From NCBI GenBank assembly GCA_963680875.1, contig OY804580.1, forward strand, positions 111,479,534 through 111,543,533: a stretch of DNA of 64,000 nt. The letters are read 5' to 3'. Position 1 is the first letter of the stretch; the number at the start of each line of letters is the position of its first letter. This DNA comes from Bathymodiolus brooksi. Taxonomy: Eukaryota > Mollusca > Bivalvia > Mytilida > Modiolidae. A model generated the notes under the pieces. That model was not told the origin of the DNA. It saw nothing but the letters and a program-made list of their open reading frames with translations, and searched no databases. Positions 10,422 to 23,120 of the stretch are shown one piece after another. The translations under genes and the position numbers were made by a program.

Positions 10422-11469
10422 CTGAAATAAAAAGTTCCTTCTTACAATTGAATGAAATACTGAAAGATTTCTGCAATATTTGATTCACAAAAATGTGTAG
10501 CACAACCAGTACTGGTTTCTAGAATATGTGCGAATTTTGTCTTGCTACGACCTTTCATTTTTTAATATTTTGTTTTGTGTTTTTACTTTTGTTGATTTTG
10601 TATCTAGATTGTCCCCTGTCTTGAAAATCTCTTCTGCATTGGGTATGTACTCTGTATATGTATTTATTTGTTCCTTAACTTTTTATGAATTTGTGTCTCT
10701 TTTTTGATAAAGTGATTATTTAGCTTGTTCCCAAATGTTACAACTTGTGATTTATATCTGTAATAGAAAACTTGATACAATGCATAAAGCATACAAAGAA
10801 AATGAATGAACATGCATTAAAAAAAAACATTATGTAATATGTAGATCTTCTAAAAGTGAAGTACAAACTGAATAAATTCTTGGTCAAACTCAGTACTATA
10901 TATAAAAGACCTTTGGCTTCTAATATATATTGACATTTTCAAAAATGACACGTGGCAAAAATATCTGGGCGACTCTTCAAAATTTCAAGACGACTTCAAC
11001 TTCACTTTTGACCAGCGAGAAAGCGAATTCAACCTCCAAAAGGTGACTTCTTTGCCCGAATCGCCCTGAAACGGTTATTTTGTCTATCACAATATTAACA
11101 TATACCGGTAGTAACAAAAGTATTACAAATGCAGTTCCAGTAAGAGTAATGTATATTTTTTGCTAAAACTTTAAAAGTTAAAAGTTTAAGATTTTCGCAA
11201 GACAAAATAAGGAAACTTAATAGGCAAAGAGGAAATGTATTAGAAAAAATAGATATAAATCTCACTAACAAAAGATTTGAATATTAGTATTCACTGCTTA
11301 GATGTCAAAATGTCAAACAATGATATGCAGAATGAGAGACTAAATTAAACATTTTCGCAGTGTCTTAATAATTTGGTGTATCATGTGTAGAGGGAAGTTA
11401 TATGTGTATGTTTCCCACAACAGTTTTAATTTGCATAAAATAAATTATTTTAAAAATAACTATACAAAC

Positions 11470-11502
11470 CTCAGATAGCTTCTTTGGAAATATATGTAAT
11501 TC
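11470..11502 (-). CDS. AT-hook gene, 33-bp micro-exon
   Basis: On the minus strand an acceptor (tttttgcag) precedes GAATTACATA at 11502 and a donor (gtttgt) follows GAG at 11470. The 33 bases are exactly 11 codons (ELHIFPKKLSE), in phase 0 on both sides, matching the phase-0 start of the last exon and the phase-0 end of the exon at 13426-13527. The donor is not a consensus gtaagt, so confidence is moderate. Confidence 0.65.
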
Positions 11503-11601
11503 CTGCAAAAATATTATAAAAAGATGATATACCATCTATATTTATTCTCTATTTTTAGACATAATTTACAAAATTCTATAATATAAATCAAAAATTAAAT
11601 A

Positions 11602-12445
11602 TGAAGAAGAGTTTGAAGATACCAAAGGGGCCATCAGAATCTGTATATCAAAGAAGAACAGACAACGCAATGGCCAAAAGAAAAAGTACAAAAGGACAAA
11701 CAACGATCTACAAAATATACATATAAAACTAAAGATCGAGTAACACGAACCCCACTAAAAACCGGGGGTGAAATCAGGTGCTCCGGAAGGGTAGGCAGTT
11801 CCTGCTCCACTAGTGACACCTGTCGTGTTAATCTAGTTACAAACCCGATAATAAGTCATGAATGAGGAAAGGACCGGGAATTGTTTACGACAAGTGGAAG
11901 ATATCCGTGGTCATTTGTGACACAGATATTCCATAACGGTCAACCAAGTCATGGTGGCGACCGTAAAATTTTCCTTGGTTCAGTAGCTTCCTTGTTAGCA
12001 GCAACACTCTATCAAGGAAGGAACCACAAGCTCTGGAATATCGTATCATCTGAGAGATATATACTCCATATGCAGGTGCTGCTGAAATGTTGCTACATAT
12101 AAATGGAAAGTTCACAATGGGAAAATTGAAATCATCTCTTTTGTCGTAAAGTTTCGTTCTTAACCGACCCTCACTGTCGATTTCGAGGTGTAGGTCAAGG
12201 TATGAATCAGACCTATCTGTATCTGTGGTATCCTTTATTTCAAGCTCAATGGGATAGATGCGATCAACAAAATCACCAAACCTAGAATTATTTAGTGAAA
12301 GGACATCATCTATATAGTGGAACGTGAAATTAAAGGATCGGGCTAGCTTCTTTTCATTTTTCTTGAGAAGCCCCTGTATGAAGTCTGCCTCATACGAATA
12401 AAGGAACAAGTCGGCGAGAAGACTATTGAAGTTATTCTTTGTCAC
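11602..12445 (-). mobile_element. 3'-terminal fragment of a Penelope-like (tentative) retroelement
   Basis: It carries the RT C-terminal coding segment (minus strand) and then a non-coding tail that recurs as isolated fragments at 27.5, 30.4, 31.0, 34.8 and 60.2 kb. Diagnostic tail phrases on the plus strand are 'gaagagtttgaagatacc', 'cgaaccccactaaaa' and 'ggtgctccggaagggta'. The element is 5'-truncated and lies in the intron between the last two AT-hook exons. Confidence 0.65.
11885..12445 (-). pseudogene. Reverse transcriptase C-terminal fragment
   Basis: The 186-codon open segment contains FHYIDDVLSLNNSRFGDFV, where YIDD is the RT catalytic box, followed by a characteristic IELEIKDTTDT...SYLDLHLEID segment and a C-terminal RKFYGRHHDLVDRYGIS-like part (here with small deletions). 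The N-terminal fingers and palm of RT are missing, and nothing upstream on the minus strand restores them. I recall this protein family as an abundant invertebrate retroelement RT. Assignment to the Penelope-like class is tentative; a DIRS- or other YR-type origin is not excluded. It is not a host gene. Confidence 0.7.
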
Positions 12446-12667
12446 AATCCTATATCAATATACACTGTATCAATAATAAAGGGTCAATAGTGTGAAATAA
12501 GGGATAATAAGAGATCATCTCCCATACAATGATACATGTATCTTACTTTTCTTTCATCACCATGGAAACTTTAAAAATATACACTAATTAAGTACACAAT
12601 TTTCCACTAACAGTGTCAAATCTTTATCATTTCATTCTGATTTTTTTTTCCAACATAAATATATGTA

Positions 12668-13135
12668 CCGTATTTAGGGTTGTATAATGTGCAGGATTTT
12701 GCCCAGATTCTTTATTTGGTAGGAGGTGTGCACATTATAAACAGGAACAATGTGTTTCACTCTTTCCCAGATCGGGAAATCACATGTACGCCATGTTTTT
12801 TTGTTTACTATTGTCAACATGCAAAGTTAAATATTTCTTAAATTGTTTGGACACTATTCCACAAAATAATTAATTGCATCTACTATGTTTTAATTATTGA
12901 AGAATTAAAACTGTCCAGTGCAGTTTTGTTTTGTACTTGTAAATATTTACCTTTGATAGATACGAAAATAAACTAAATATATACGACCGATATTTAATTC
13001 TTACATTTCCGACGACGATTGTTTTCAAAAGTCCATGCGCATTATAGACACGAACTAGTTTTTTTCTGGAGATTTTCAAGGCCAAGAGGGGGTGTGCATT
13101 ATGCACCAATGCGTATTATGCAACCCTAAATACGG
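12668..13135. mobile_element. TA-flanked MITE (pogo/Tc1-mariner type)
   Basis: The ends are CCGTATTTAGGGTTG (12668) and its inverse CAACCCTAAATACGG (ending 13135), each followed outward by TA. The inverted similarity extends about 25 bp, including ATAATGTGCA versus ATAATACGCA. The repeated 'gcattatgcac/gtattatgc' phrases near the right end resemble pogo-derived MITEs. No transposase frame remains. Confidence 0.7.
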
Positions 13136-13425
13136 TATATATTTTTTAATAATTAAGATTTATGTACATGCATTTCATTTATTCATCAATTTATTGAATT
13201 AACTTTCAGGGACCCTAACTAATTTGATAAAACAATGAAATATAGCACTTGTTATTTTAGTCCTGTATGCATTATAGGAACAAACCCTTTGATCAATAAA
13301 AGATTTTATATGTATATGAGATCTTAAGAAGTTGGTATGGTTTAGTCATGGGCAATACTTCACAGTAATACAATTAGCCAACAGACCAAGTTGGTTCACT
13401 TAAAATATTTAACCCTGATTCTTAC

Positions 13426-13527
13426 AATTTTTGTTTTCTCATCCTGTTCTTGTTCTATTAAAGCTTCAAAGAATCCATAAAATTCACCAAAAGAACTGAA
13501 AATCTGTGAAGGAATGTCATCTTTAGT
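13426..13527 (-). CDS. AT-hook gene, internal exon (34 codons)
   Basis: On the minus strand the acceptor gatattttcag precedes ACTAAAGATGAC and the donor gtaagaatc follows AAAATT. The 102 bases translate without a stop as TKDDIPSQIFSSFGEFYGFF and continue with EALIEQEQDEKTKI. It is phase 0 on both sides, so it joins the flanking predicted exons cleanly. The FGEFYGFFEALIEQ stretch is amphipathic and could be a small helical domain; no named domain was recognised. Confidence 0.75.
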
Positions 13528-13686
13528 CTGAAAATATCAATTCAAATTAAAGTCATCTAGACGATAATAGAAATAACTGATGTCAATTCATTTTAGTTCA
13601 GTTTAAGTTGGTAAGATTGTTTTGGTAGAATATCACATTTTTGTTGTTCCCTGTCAATTTGTTGGTTTAAATTTACTTTACCATCG

Positions 13687-14375
13687 TCACCACTATCGTG
13701 TAGTAGTTAGATTTAAATCTACCTTAAGAAACACTGCCATCCCCTCTTCAATTCCTGTCTGTGACAAGGTGTACTTGATACAAGTTTACTTTTGTATGTA
13801 ATACAGTTTGTTAGTGACTTCAGCAGAAAACAACTGACACGAAATGGAAAAACAAATCAAACAGGCTCCATAAATTAGAGGGGGGAAATCAAATATAGAT
13901 GAAAATCATAGTCTGTAAAATGAGCATGAAAATAAGTCAGAATTGTCATTGCTTGCTTACTCTATCAGATAATGAAATGTTTAAAACATTGCAACTATTT
14001 AATTTAAAAAACAGAGACATGTAAAAAGTATTGGGTCACTGTATATGTCTAATATATTTCACTAGATATTCTTAGATAATATTATTGTATTTTTTTTTTA
14101 TTTGTTGCATATTCATTTCACAAAATTTTCACTAAGATTGCAGAAACAATGATATTTAATTATTATTGTCACATGACTTTATATTTCCAGACATTGTAAT
14201 GTTCTGATGATTTTTTTGCGAGGTGTAAAACATTATGTGATAAAGTTTGTCAGTGACTTGTGACAGGTCGGTGGTTTTCTACAGGTCATCCGGTTTCCTC
14301 CAACAATAAAACTGACCGCCATGATATAACTGAAATATTGTTGAAAGTGGCATTAAACACCACCAAACAAACCAA
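13687..14375 (+). repeat. Degenerate SINE family A pieces
   Basis: The 3' part (14218-14372) is clear: 'ttatgtgataaagtttgtcag', the GGTGGTTTTC segment and 'ataactgaaatattgttgaaag' as in the full copies at 33.1, 38.7 and 44.2 kb. An eroded head-like part lies at 13687-13830. The material between shows no gene. Confidence 0.5.
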
Positions 14376-14566
14376 CTGATGATTTTAGCACAAGTGTAAT
14401 TTTTACTGATTACAATTTGGTTGATTTATATTGTAAATTTTCCCCAGTCCAGATTTGTATTTATGTTTAACCAAGAACATTTCAAAACAAGATATGATTA
14501 TAATCTAACGATTATGAAGTCTCCCAAACCGGCCACTGACAACCGGTTTAAAAAATAAATTAAAAG

Positions 14567-15010
14567 CTACCTTTGAAATCGAACAATGTTGAATTTGTGT
14601 GGTATTGTGGTGGCCATTTTGAAAATGGCGACCGGTAGAAATTTTTCGATGTCAGGAATCAATTCGGGACATCATAATCTACCCACATATCAAATGACGT
14701 TGAAATCGGACAATGTTGAATTTGTGCGGTATTGTGGTGGTCATTTTGAAAATGGCGACCGGTAGAAATTTTTCAATGTCGGGAATCAATTCGGGACATC
14801 ATTATCTACCCACATATCAAATTTTGATGATATCGGACAATGTTGAATTTTTGCGGTATTGTGGCGGCGATTTTGAAAATGGCGACCTGTAGAAATTGTT
14901 CAATGTCGGGAATCAATTCGGGACATCATTATCTACCCACATGTCAAATTTTTATGATATCGGACAATGTTGAATTTTTACCGCCCATTTTTTATACCGT
15001 ATTTTGGCAG
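14567..15010. repeat. Minisatellite, ~126-bp unit, about 3.5 copies
   Basis: Units begin with 'cggacaatgttgaattt' (near 14580, 14708, 14835, 14962) and contain 'cattttgaaaatggcgacc' and 'tcaattcgggacatcat'. Copies differ by scattered substitutions. The array is followed by a related unique-looking tail to about 15340. It is intronic to the AT-hook gene. Confidence 0.8.
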
Positions 15011-15710
15011 CCATTTTTAAAATGGCAGACATCTCGAAATTTTGAAAACGCAGAATTGCTCCTCTAATGGTGACCTATCACTATGTCAAATTTTATGTCT
15101 CTATCATTATACATTTAGAAGTTATCAACATTAATGTACGAAATTTCAACTTTCCCATAGGATTCTATAGTAACCCCCATCCCCTTTGAATCCCTCAAAA
15201 TATGACTTTGACCCCCTTTACCACAAAGCTGAAAACTTTAGGACCAACTAGAAACATATATCTATAACTCCACCAAGTTTCACGAAATTCTGTCCAGTAG
15301 TTCCTGAGATCTGCCGTGGACAAGTTCATGGTCCGCGGAAAGAATGGAGAATAAGAATAATAATAATAAAAATAATAATAAGAAACAGAGCAAAAACAAT
15401 AAGTCTCTTGTCCTGTCATAGAACATTTCATATGAATTAAACCTCTTTTAAGAGGTCACCTGTCTTATAAGGCCACCTTCTCCTTGTCCCAGGTTTGACT
15501 GTAATTATAGTGTCACCTGATAATAAGCAGAACTTGTATTTTGGTAAAAATTTCATAAATATGATACACAATTTTATATTAATATGATTTTGAAAAAAAT
15601 ATATGTGATTTTAATTTTATAGTATTGTAAAATATCACAGTGATTGAATTTGTTTTTGCATGTCTCTGCATATGAAATGAATCCACAAATCAAAAGTAAT
15701 TCATATGTAC

Positions 15711-15790
15711 CTGACCACTTCTAGACTCCTCATTCTTTAATGAGCTTTCTTCCATTATCTTGATACTTTCATCTATACATGAGACCTGAC
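15711..15790 (-). CDS. AT-hook gene, early coding exon (80 bp)
   Basis: On the minus strand the acceptor 'gattttttacag' precedes GTCAGGTCTCATG and the donor gtacatatga follows GGTCAG. The open frame takes two bases from a split codon and then reads QVSCIDESIKIMEESSLKNE and ESRSGQ, ending in phase 0 before the 13527 exon. The split first codon requires a preceding exon that ends in phase 1; two candidates satisfy this (17248-17269 and 24237-24306). Confidence 0.75.
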
Positions 15791-16004
15791 CTGTAAAAAA
15801 TCAAAAGGAAAGGTTTTCTTGAATATATATTCATGCGGTCAAATATAATGTATTTTGTATTTAATGTCATGACTAGTACTGCAGTACTAAAGTTTAAAAT
15901 GACTCATGATCTTTCTCCCTCAATTTCCTGTCATCTAACTCTTTATTTTACCTCAATCTAATGCATTAAAATTATATTAGATGTTTATTGGTGTCTTTTA
16001 TTTT

Positions 16005-16715
16005 TGGAAATCGTCCAATCAGAAACAAGAATTGCATGTGGTGGCCATGTTTGCTAACCGATCGGGACGAAATGAGCAATCTTCATAGAGGACATTCCAT
16101 AGATGCTTCCTATCAAGTTTCGGTGGTAGCCATGTTTGCTAACCGATCGGAACGAAATGAGCAATCTTCATAGAGGACATTCCATAGATGATTCCTACCA
16201 AGTTTTGGTGGTAGCCATGTTTGCTAACCGATCGGGATGAAATGAGCAGTCTTCATAGAGGACATTCCATAGATGCTTCCTACCAAGTTTCGGTTCATTT
16301 GGCCAAGCGGTTTCAGAGGAGAAGAATTTTAAAAATCAGCCAATCAGAAACAAGAGTTGCCTGTGGTGGTCATGTTTGTTAACGGATCAGGACGAAATAC
16401 GCAATCTTTACAGAGAACCTTCCATAGATGCTTCCTACCAAGTTTCGGTTCATTTGGCCAAGCGGTTTCAGAGGAGAAGATTTTTAAAAATCGGCCAATC
16501 AGAAACAAGAATAGCCTGTGGTGGCCATGTTTGTTAATGGATCAGGATGAAAATGAGCAATCTTTATAGAGGACCTTCCATAGATGCTTCCTACCAAGTT
16601 TCAGTTCATTTGGCTGAGGGGTTTCAAGGGACAAGATTAAAATGTGAAAAGTTAACAGACGACGGATGCCAAGTGATGGCAAAAGCTCACAATGCCTTTG
16701 GCAAGGTGAGATAAA
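16005..16715. repeat. Tandem ~83-bp and ~155-bp units of a dispersed repeat
   Basis: Three short units ('ccatgtttgctaaccgatcgg', near 16048, 16131 and 16216) are followed by two longer ones that add a 'ggttcatttggccaagcggt' segment, and then by a terminal 'cagacgacggatgcc' tail. The same tail occurs alone at about 27.95 kb, so the array is an expanded copy of a dispersed element. Confidence 0.75.
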
Positions 16716-17247
16716 AATAATGAAACAGTATTGGTATCAGTTCAATATTGATCTTATTTGTATTTTTCAAGTAGCAGTCATGCAACAGAAGAATGATCTA
16801 CTTTAAATAAAATTGGAATACCACATAAACATCTTACAATCATTTTGTTGTAGAATTGTTCATATTCAAGGGACACAACTCTCAAGTTCTAAATCTCAGT
16901 CCATATTTTAAAAAAAACTTAAATGTTTTGGTTTTATTAATCTAATATCATAAAATTAAAGAATATATGTTTACGATGTTTTTCTTCAAACCAGGTAAAA
17001 ACAATATCAAATATAATTTTTAGAATATCAGAATATCATTAAATGTGCCATATTAAATCTAGAAAAGGACATCTGAAAAATAACAAATTGACAATATTTT
17101 ACTGAATCCGGGGTGGCAAATATTTGATCATGGATATCAAGAAAAATTCACATTTATTTTTTGGGACCTCTGATTCAGTACAATGCCTTAAAGGAAGATG
17201 AAATATTAAATGCTGCAATCATCTCATCAGGAGTCAAATAAACTTAC

Positions 17248-17269
17248 ACGTTATATTAGTCATTGACAT
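17248..17269 (-). CDS. Candidate alternative first coding exon of the AT-hook gene
   Basis: On the minus strand, ATGTCAATGACTAATATAAC starts at 17269 and runs into a consensus donor (ACGT|GTAAGT, exon end 17248). The exon ends in phase 1, exactly what the 15790 exon needs, giving MSMTNIT followed by Cys. An in-frame stop lies upstream. It is short and competes with the 24.3-kb exon; both could be alternative promoters or one may be chance. Confidence 0.35.
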
Positions 17270-17790
17270 AATAAAATATTTTCTGGTACATTTTTATCCG
17301 ATTCAAGCAGAGCGAACGGTAAGCAAAGGTAACTGTATAAACACATACAAGAAAGAGAACACCCTTGAAACAATTAGAACAACGCTTGTTTCCGTTCTTT
17401 TTCAGTAAAATTTGACAGTTGTGTCACTTCTTGAAATATCAGGATAAACAAAATATGTCAGTACAAATAAAATTGATTTCCACTCACTATAAAACAAGTT
17501 AGTCCCAGACTTGTTTTTCTAAAGCTCACACAAATATATTTAATATTTGGCGACAATATACATTAATTAAATTTTTATATATATTTTATTATCACATCTC
17601 ATATTTACATTTGTAAAAAATTATTAAAATTAAAAAAAAAAAAAAAAAATTAATCGGGCCAGTTTTTCAGGTATATAGTATAACTAAGGAAGAGAGAAAC
17701 AAAACAATATTTATACTTATGTCTCATCAATCAAACTCATATAATATATAGTAATAATTAATACAGATGTAATATCAATATTAATAATTA

Positions 17791-18787
17791 CTTCATCATC
17801 TTTTTTTTTTTTTTCATCATAATATAGTTTATTCAAAATCTTCTGTTTACAATAACCTTAATGACCCAGGAGTGAACATTAAGGGTCCCTGTTTTACATA
17901 AATCTTACTTGTCCAGGGGTAGCAAGTGAAAATAAAAATAAAAAGTCCACTTAAACATATTTCATATTCATTTGTTTTTACATTTCATTATAATATACAC
18001 AATTGGACGATACAATTATTACCATGCATTAGCTTTATGTTCATAAATAATAAATACTCATATGTTATTCCGAAAAAGTTCTAATTTGTTTTTATCATTT
18101 TCATTAATATGCGAAGTTTGTAATGTGCATTGTAAATGTTTTTTAAAATTATTTTTCCAAGTGTTGAAAATTGTTTGATCTCCAATTCGGGATTGGTTAT
18201 ATTTCACCTTATTACGTATTTTCCATATTTCCCACTTTGAGATAAATATTACGGTATTAAAAATGACGTCTAAATCCTCACCCCCATATAGCCCTAACAT
18301 TATATTTAATTCCTTGATTTCTATATTAGCTGTTAATCCAGATCTGTTAAATATTGCTTCTATTTCTTTTATAATTTTGTTCACAGAAGGACATTTAAAA
18401 AATAGATGCTGCATCGTTTCATCGTTGTCTCTTATTTGGCAGAGATGGCATCTTCCGTTTGACAAATTCATTTTTTTCAATGATCTATGTTCTGTATAAT
18501 TTATATTATGGAGACATTTCCATTGAAATTCTTTGACCTTATTAGTAACTTTGATTTTCTTTAATTTTGTCCAAATTTGTGTCAAATCAATATTACCCCC
18601 GTACTGTTCTTCCCATTTAATCTGACATTTTGGTTTTATATTTTGTTTAAAGATTCCCTGAATTACTTTTATTTTCAATTTATCAGGTGATATAATTGTA
18701 TTTGACTCATTTAAAAATTGTAGCTTATCGTTGATATTTAAGGTAACTCTACGTTCTGGACTATTGTAGTTTCACCTTCATCATCTT
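17791..18787 (-). mobile_element. 5'-truncated LINE with poly(A) tail and 12-bp target duplication
   Basis: The minus-strand insertion ends in a poly(A) (14 T on the plus strand, 17801-17814) and is bounded by CTTCATCATCTT at 17791-17802 and again at 18776-18787. That is the structure left by target-primed reverse transcription. The body holds the C-terminal end of the LINE ORF2. The 'cataatatagtttattcaaaa' end also occurs near 32320. Confidence 0.85.
18058..18678 (-). pseudogene. LINE ORF2 C-terminal fragment with zinc-binding (zf-RVT-like) motif
   Basis: The 206-codon frame includes EFQWKCLHNINYTEHRSLKK, then CHLCQIRDNDETMQHLFFKC (C-x2-C...H...C), the zinc-binding domain found after the RT in L1/Tx1-like non-LTR elements, and WEIWKIRNKVKYN further on. 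RT and endonuclease domains are missing because the insertion is 5'-truncated. Reading continues upstream without a clear start. It is a dead-on-arrival copy inside the 8-kb intron of the AT-hook gene. Confidence 0.8.
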
Positions 18788-19881
18788 ATTCTATAGGGTT
18801 TATTTCTAATTGATTTATAGCTGTCAAAACAGTTGTGGAAAATCAAATTATTTTTCCAGTTTTCTTTAATTGAAACTGTAAATGGAGGATTAAAATTTAA
18901 AACCCTTGACAGAATTTGATAAATCTAAATGTTGCCATGAATTGTAAATATGGCATCATTTGTAAGAGATTCTGTTATAAATATATGTAGTATTAATGGC
19001 AGTCATTATGGATGGAGGAAAGGATTGTCGACACTATTTTGAAAGGAAACTGTGAAAGGACTCAAAGAACTATCACACACTTTTTTAATTTTTAGTTTGC
19101 CTCATATTTTTAGTGATATCAAAATTTTACATGCTGTTCCAGGTGGGCTGAAAATTTAAATTGAAATCATCTGAAATTTTAAAAACAAATTGATATAAAC
19201 AAACATAAAGTCGACACTTTAACTATAACACTGACACAGAAACCTGGAGTGTGCAAAAAATTTTGTTTTCCTAATTTTGGCTAATTCTATTAAACAAAAA
19301 AAAAAGTTGCATTTCTTAAACAATGATAAAAAAATAATTGCCAGGTATTTCATGTGAAAATTAATATTTGTAAATTATGCATGGTATTAGTTAACATGAA
19401 TATTGACATCAAACCCTGTGGAAAGACATATCTTCAATGATTTTTATTTCAGTAATTTACATTGAAATTGATTATTAATTTCTATATCTTTTAAACTGAC
19501 TATGTATCAATAAACTTTGGTCAAAATCAGTTGTAATAATAAATGTACATAATTTCAATTGCTGTCAGCAATCTTCTTTAAATAATAAAGAATTAAATCA
19601 ATTACATTTTATTTTACAAAATGTGGAAAATTAAATGATTTTTTACAACAGGTCCTTGTTTTTTCATCAAATTTTAATACTCTAGTTTTAATTCGTTGTC
19701 GTGGCAACAGGATTTATGACTCGAGCAAAACTATGTGGAATAAATCAATAATTGTCCTCCTGTATGGTGTCTTCAACCTATCATAAACTGTTCAAAACTG
19801 TATAATAATTAATGATATTTACAGTTTTAATTAATACCAGGTGAATTTGGACGTGGAGATCTCAATGTACATGTATATATA

Positions 19882-20362
19882 CAGAGACGTGCAAAAAGTA
19901 TTCGGTCACTGTAATTGTTTACTATATATTTCAAATAAAACCACATTTTTTCAAAATATTAATAATCCAGTCAATTCTTGAAATTTTTACCAACAAAGAC
20001 AGAATTAAATATAGTTTTACAATGTAATTTCAGCATAATTCTATAACGTAAGAATTTAAGAGTCCACGGATGAAACACAAAACTAAATTTTGAACGTCAA
20101 AAACACAAATACAGTGGTAGTACTTTTAAAGACAAATAATTTACCTTTGTTTTTAAATTGTAAATATAATATTTTAAATCTGTGCTTCAAAAAAATATTT
20201 TAAAATAATCAAGGAAAACTACATATGTCATCGCTTTTGTTGCTAAAAATTTCATCAAAACAAGAATGAACTTTGGAATAATGTTTTGAAAAACTGGTTT
20301 TATATGAAATATATAGTAAATAATTACAGTGACTGTGACAGAATACTTTTTGCACGTCTCTG
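19882..20362. mobile_element. Tc1/mariner-like MITE with TA duplication
   Basis: The left end CAGAGACGTGCAAAAAGTAT and its exact inverse at the right end (to 20362) are each flanked by TA. The similarity continues inward for more than 50 bp with small gaps (TCACTGTAATT, TTTACTATATATTTCA). No transposase frame is present. A diverged end of the same family starts at 14012. Confidence 0.8.
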
Positions 20363-21778
20363 TATATCTTTATTGTCATAAACTAAGTAACATGTTAGTA
20401 ATCACATGATATGTGGCATTCTGTCTTGTGAACACATTTTATAAAATTATTGTTACATGTTTAATGTAACCTAATTTATCCATATAAGATGAGTAAATTC
20501 TTTGAAAAAGTAAATATTATGACAATAGAAATTTTTTAACTTTCTACTTTGAAAGTGTAGTTTTACATCATTTTAATATATTAATATTCTAACTGAAAAT
20601 TGTCCATTTTAATTTGATATTCAATAAATATTTAATGTAAAATAATCAATAAATAATTTAATTTTTTTTTAACTCCTTTTAAATTTTAAACAAATTACTT
20701 TTGTTGAACTAAATAGTATATTAAAATTGTCACAGTTGAGCGATTGGTATAAAATATAGGACAAATTACATTTTATTATTTTTTTTACCAAATTTGATAC
20801 ATTCAAATAATTTGTTTATCTTGTGAATATTTGATATGTCTTTTCTTACTTGTGAATATGTACATGTACAGGTATGTACAAAATTAAAGCCTAGCCACAA
20901 ATCATTAAGCCCAGTACTTTGCAGAAAACTAAAGTCCTAAAATCAAAATACTGACTTACAAATAAAATATCAATGGCAGGGGCATTAACTCAGAACATAC
21001 AAAATTTATATTGGACATTAATATCTATAATCATGATAATGTAGGTTAGGATCTAGGACTTAAAAAGAGGGGGCAAAATAACCTTTTTATATGAATATCA
21101 CTGCTGGATGATTGTCTCACTAAATGACAAAAAATAATGGGTGGAATTTTATCTGTGAATTTCATCAGTTAGTTCGATCATGATCATAAATTTGCATACT
21201 TAAAAAGATATCGCCTCCAATTGTTCATAATTACTACTTTAAAAAAGATATATTATGTAAAACAATGTATTTGAAAATATGTCATATTTTGTTTTTGAGC
21301 AAAGATGTACTGTAAAAAAAAATTAAAACAAAATTTGTAAGATTTCTTTAGTAAAAGGACATATTTAGTCTTTGTAAAGGAGAGGTATTTCAATAATAAA
21401 TTTTATTTCAATGCATTGGGGAAACTGACCTGGTGAATTATATGCACCATTAAGCCTATGATATTTAATTGTTTGAATGCAACAACTTTTCAACAATTTC
21501 TACAATAAAATACTACATGGCTACAAATCTTCAAATATTGATTTTACACATCAAAGTTATGTAGCAATATGGGTTAATAAAAGTAGTCCTCATCAATTGT
21601 TTGTGTGCTAAATATATTTTAAATACAAAATGTATAAGACTATGGAAGTATACATTTTGTATTATAATGCATGGACATACAAAAGTCAATATTTTTGTTC
21701 TTTATTTAAAAAAAAATATATATTTAAAAAATGAAAAATATTAAAATAAGATTGGAAATTGAATGTTTTTCCAAAAAG

Positions 21779-23120
21779 TCAACCATACAAAGTTCTTGCA
21801 TTGTGTGTTAGACAGGAGGAGAGATATATTATAAATAACATTGGAAAGTTTTGATTGTTTATCATCAACCAGTATGAGATCACATCATGTATTTTTATAT
21901 CTATTTCAAGAGGATATGGATCCAGTTTGCAATAGATCATTAACGAAGGTGTGGAAGTTTTTATATGTAGCAAAAAGTTACAAAATATTAGGTGTACTCG
22001 CTCAATAATTTTGCAATTTCCATAACCCCATTTTTTGCATCTGTAGAGTAAAACAAGTTTTACCATTTTGTTGAATAAGTCTAATTGACCAGGAATGAAT
22101 AAATTGAGTGCTCTTACTACCTTTAAAACTTCATACATGGCTTTAGTACCCTTTTCCCCAATTTTCTTTTTTGACAAGATTAAAATTACCTTTTTTTGAC
22201 AAGGCTATTCCTAAATACAAAAATAAAAAAATAAAATTATCAACAACTTCCAGTTCTAACACATGTAACTAAAACTTCAAATTTTGTGGTAATTGCAAAA
22301 TTATGATTTTAGTTTTTTTCAGCATTTACTTGGAGTTTCCACACTGAGTAATAGTCATCAAAAGAGTCAAAAAGATTTTGGAGTTCCTGTGGTGATTCTG
22401 CCATCAGGACTATCATCAGTGTATAAAAGAGCTAAAAGGTTTAAGTAGATATAAAATATCTACAAAGGTCCTTTAGATTACCTGTCCCTATAAAAAGGAC
22501 TCTAAATCATTTAAATATATATAGAAAAAAGGAAAATATACAATTTCCCCCTGTCTAACAACATTGCTGCAAGGAAAAAAATCAGAATTTATTTTATTTA
22601 TATACTATACAGGACTAAGGACTTAAATAACATATTTCCATTTATTTTGTTTAAAAGCAATTGATACCACAATCCATCTTTCCAAATTTTATCAAATGCC
22701 TTGTCGAAGTCTATGAAGCAACAATATAGTTTTTTTCTTTTTCTTATTAAATATTTCAAAGAATTGAATGTAAAGTAAATAAGTTATTCATCATTTTAAT
22801 AACTTTTTCAAATGCCTGTTTGATTTTCACATTATATTAAAAAATTATTGGAAAATTTATTTAAACTGTGATTTAAAATGGCTTGCTTAAATAGCTTAAA
22901 ATTATAATGGGTCTAAAAAAAATTCAGATGAGTTTGTCTCCCTTCTTTTAATAAATAGGATTTATGTAACCTATTTATGATTCCTGTTAAAAAATTAAGT
23001 TAAAACATATCTTCATCAACATGTACCTCAATAAATTTGTCTGACATGGGTTTAATGTATTCCTTTATAACTTGATTGTCGCCCAAGGCTTTATTATTTT
23101 TTAATCTTTTGATGCAATCA
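21779..23120 (-). pseudogene. Degenerate non-LTR retrotransposon (RT and C-terminal pieces)
   Basis: On the minus strand, around 22740-22670, an RT box reads CCFIDFDKAFDKIWKDGLW in pieces, typical of LINE reverse transcriptases. Further downstream, 22177-21779 encodes KAMYEVLKVVRALNLFIPGQ and LFNKMVKLVLLYRCKKWGYG, then ERVHLIFCNFLLHIKTSTPS, which is the usual C-terminal segment of an abundant invertebrate LINE family. Several frame breaks and AT-rich erosion separate the pieces. It belongs to a different LINE family from the one at 18 kb. It lies in the first intron of the AT-hook gene and has no host function visible. Confidence 0.7.
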
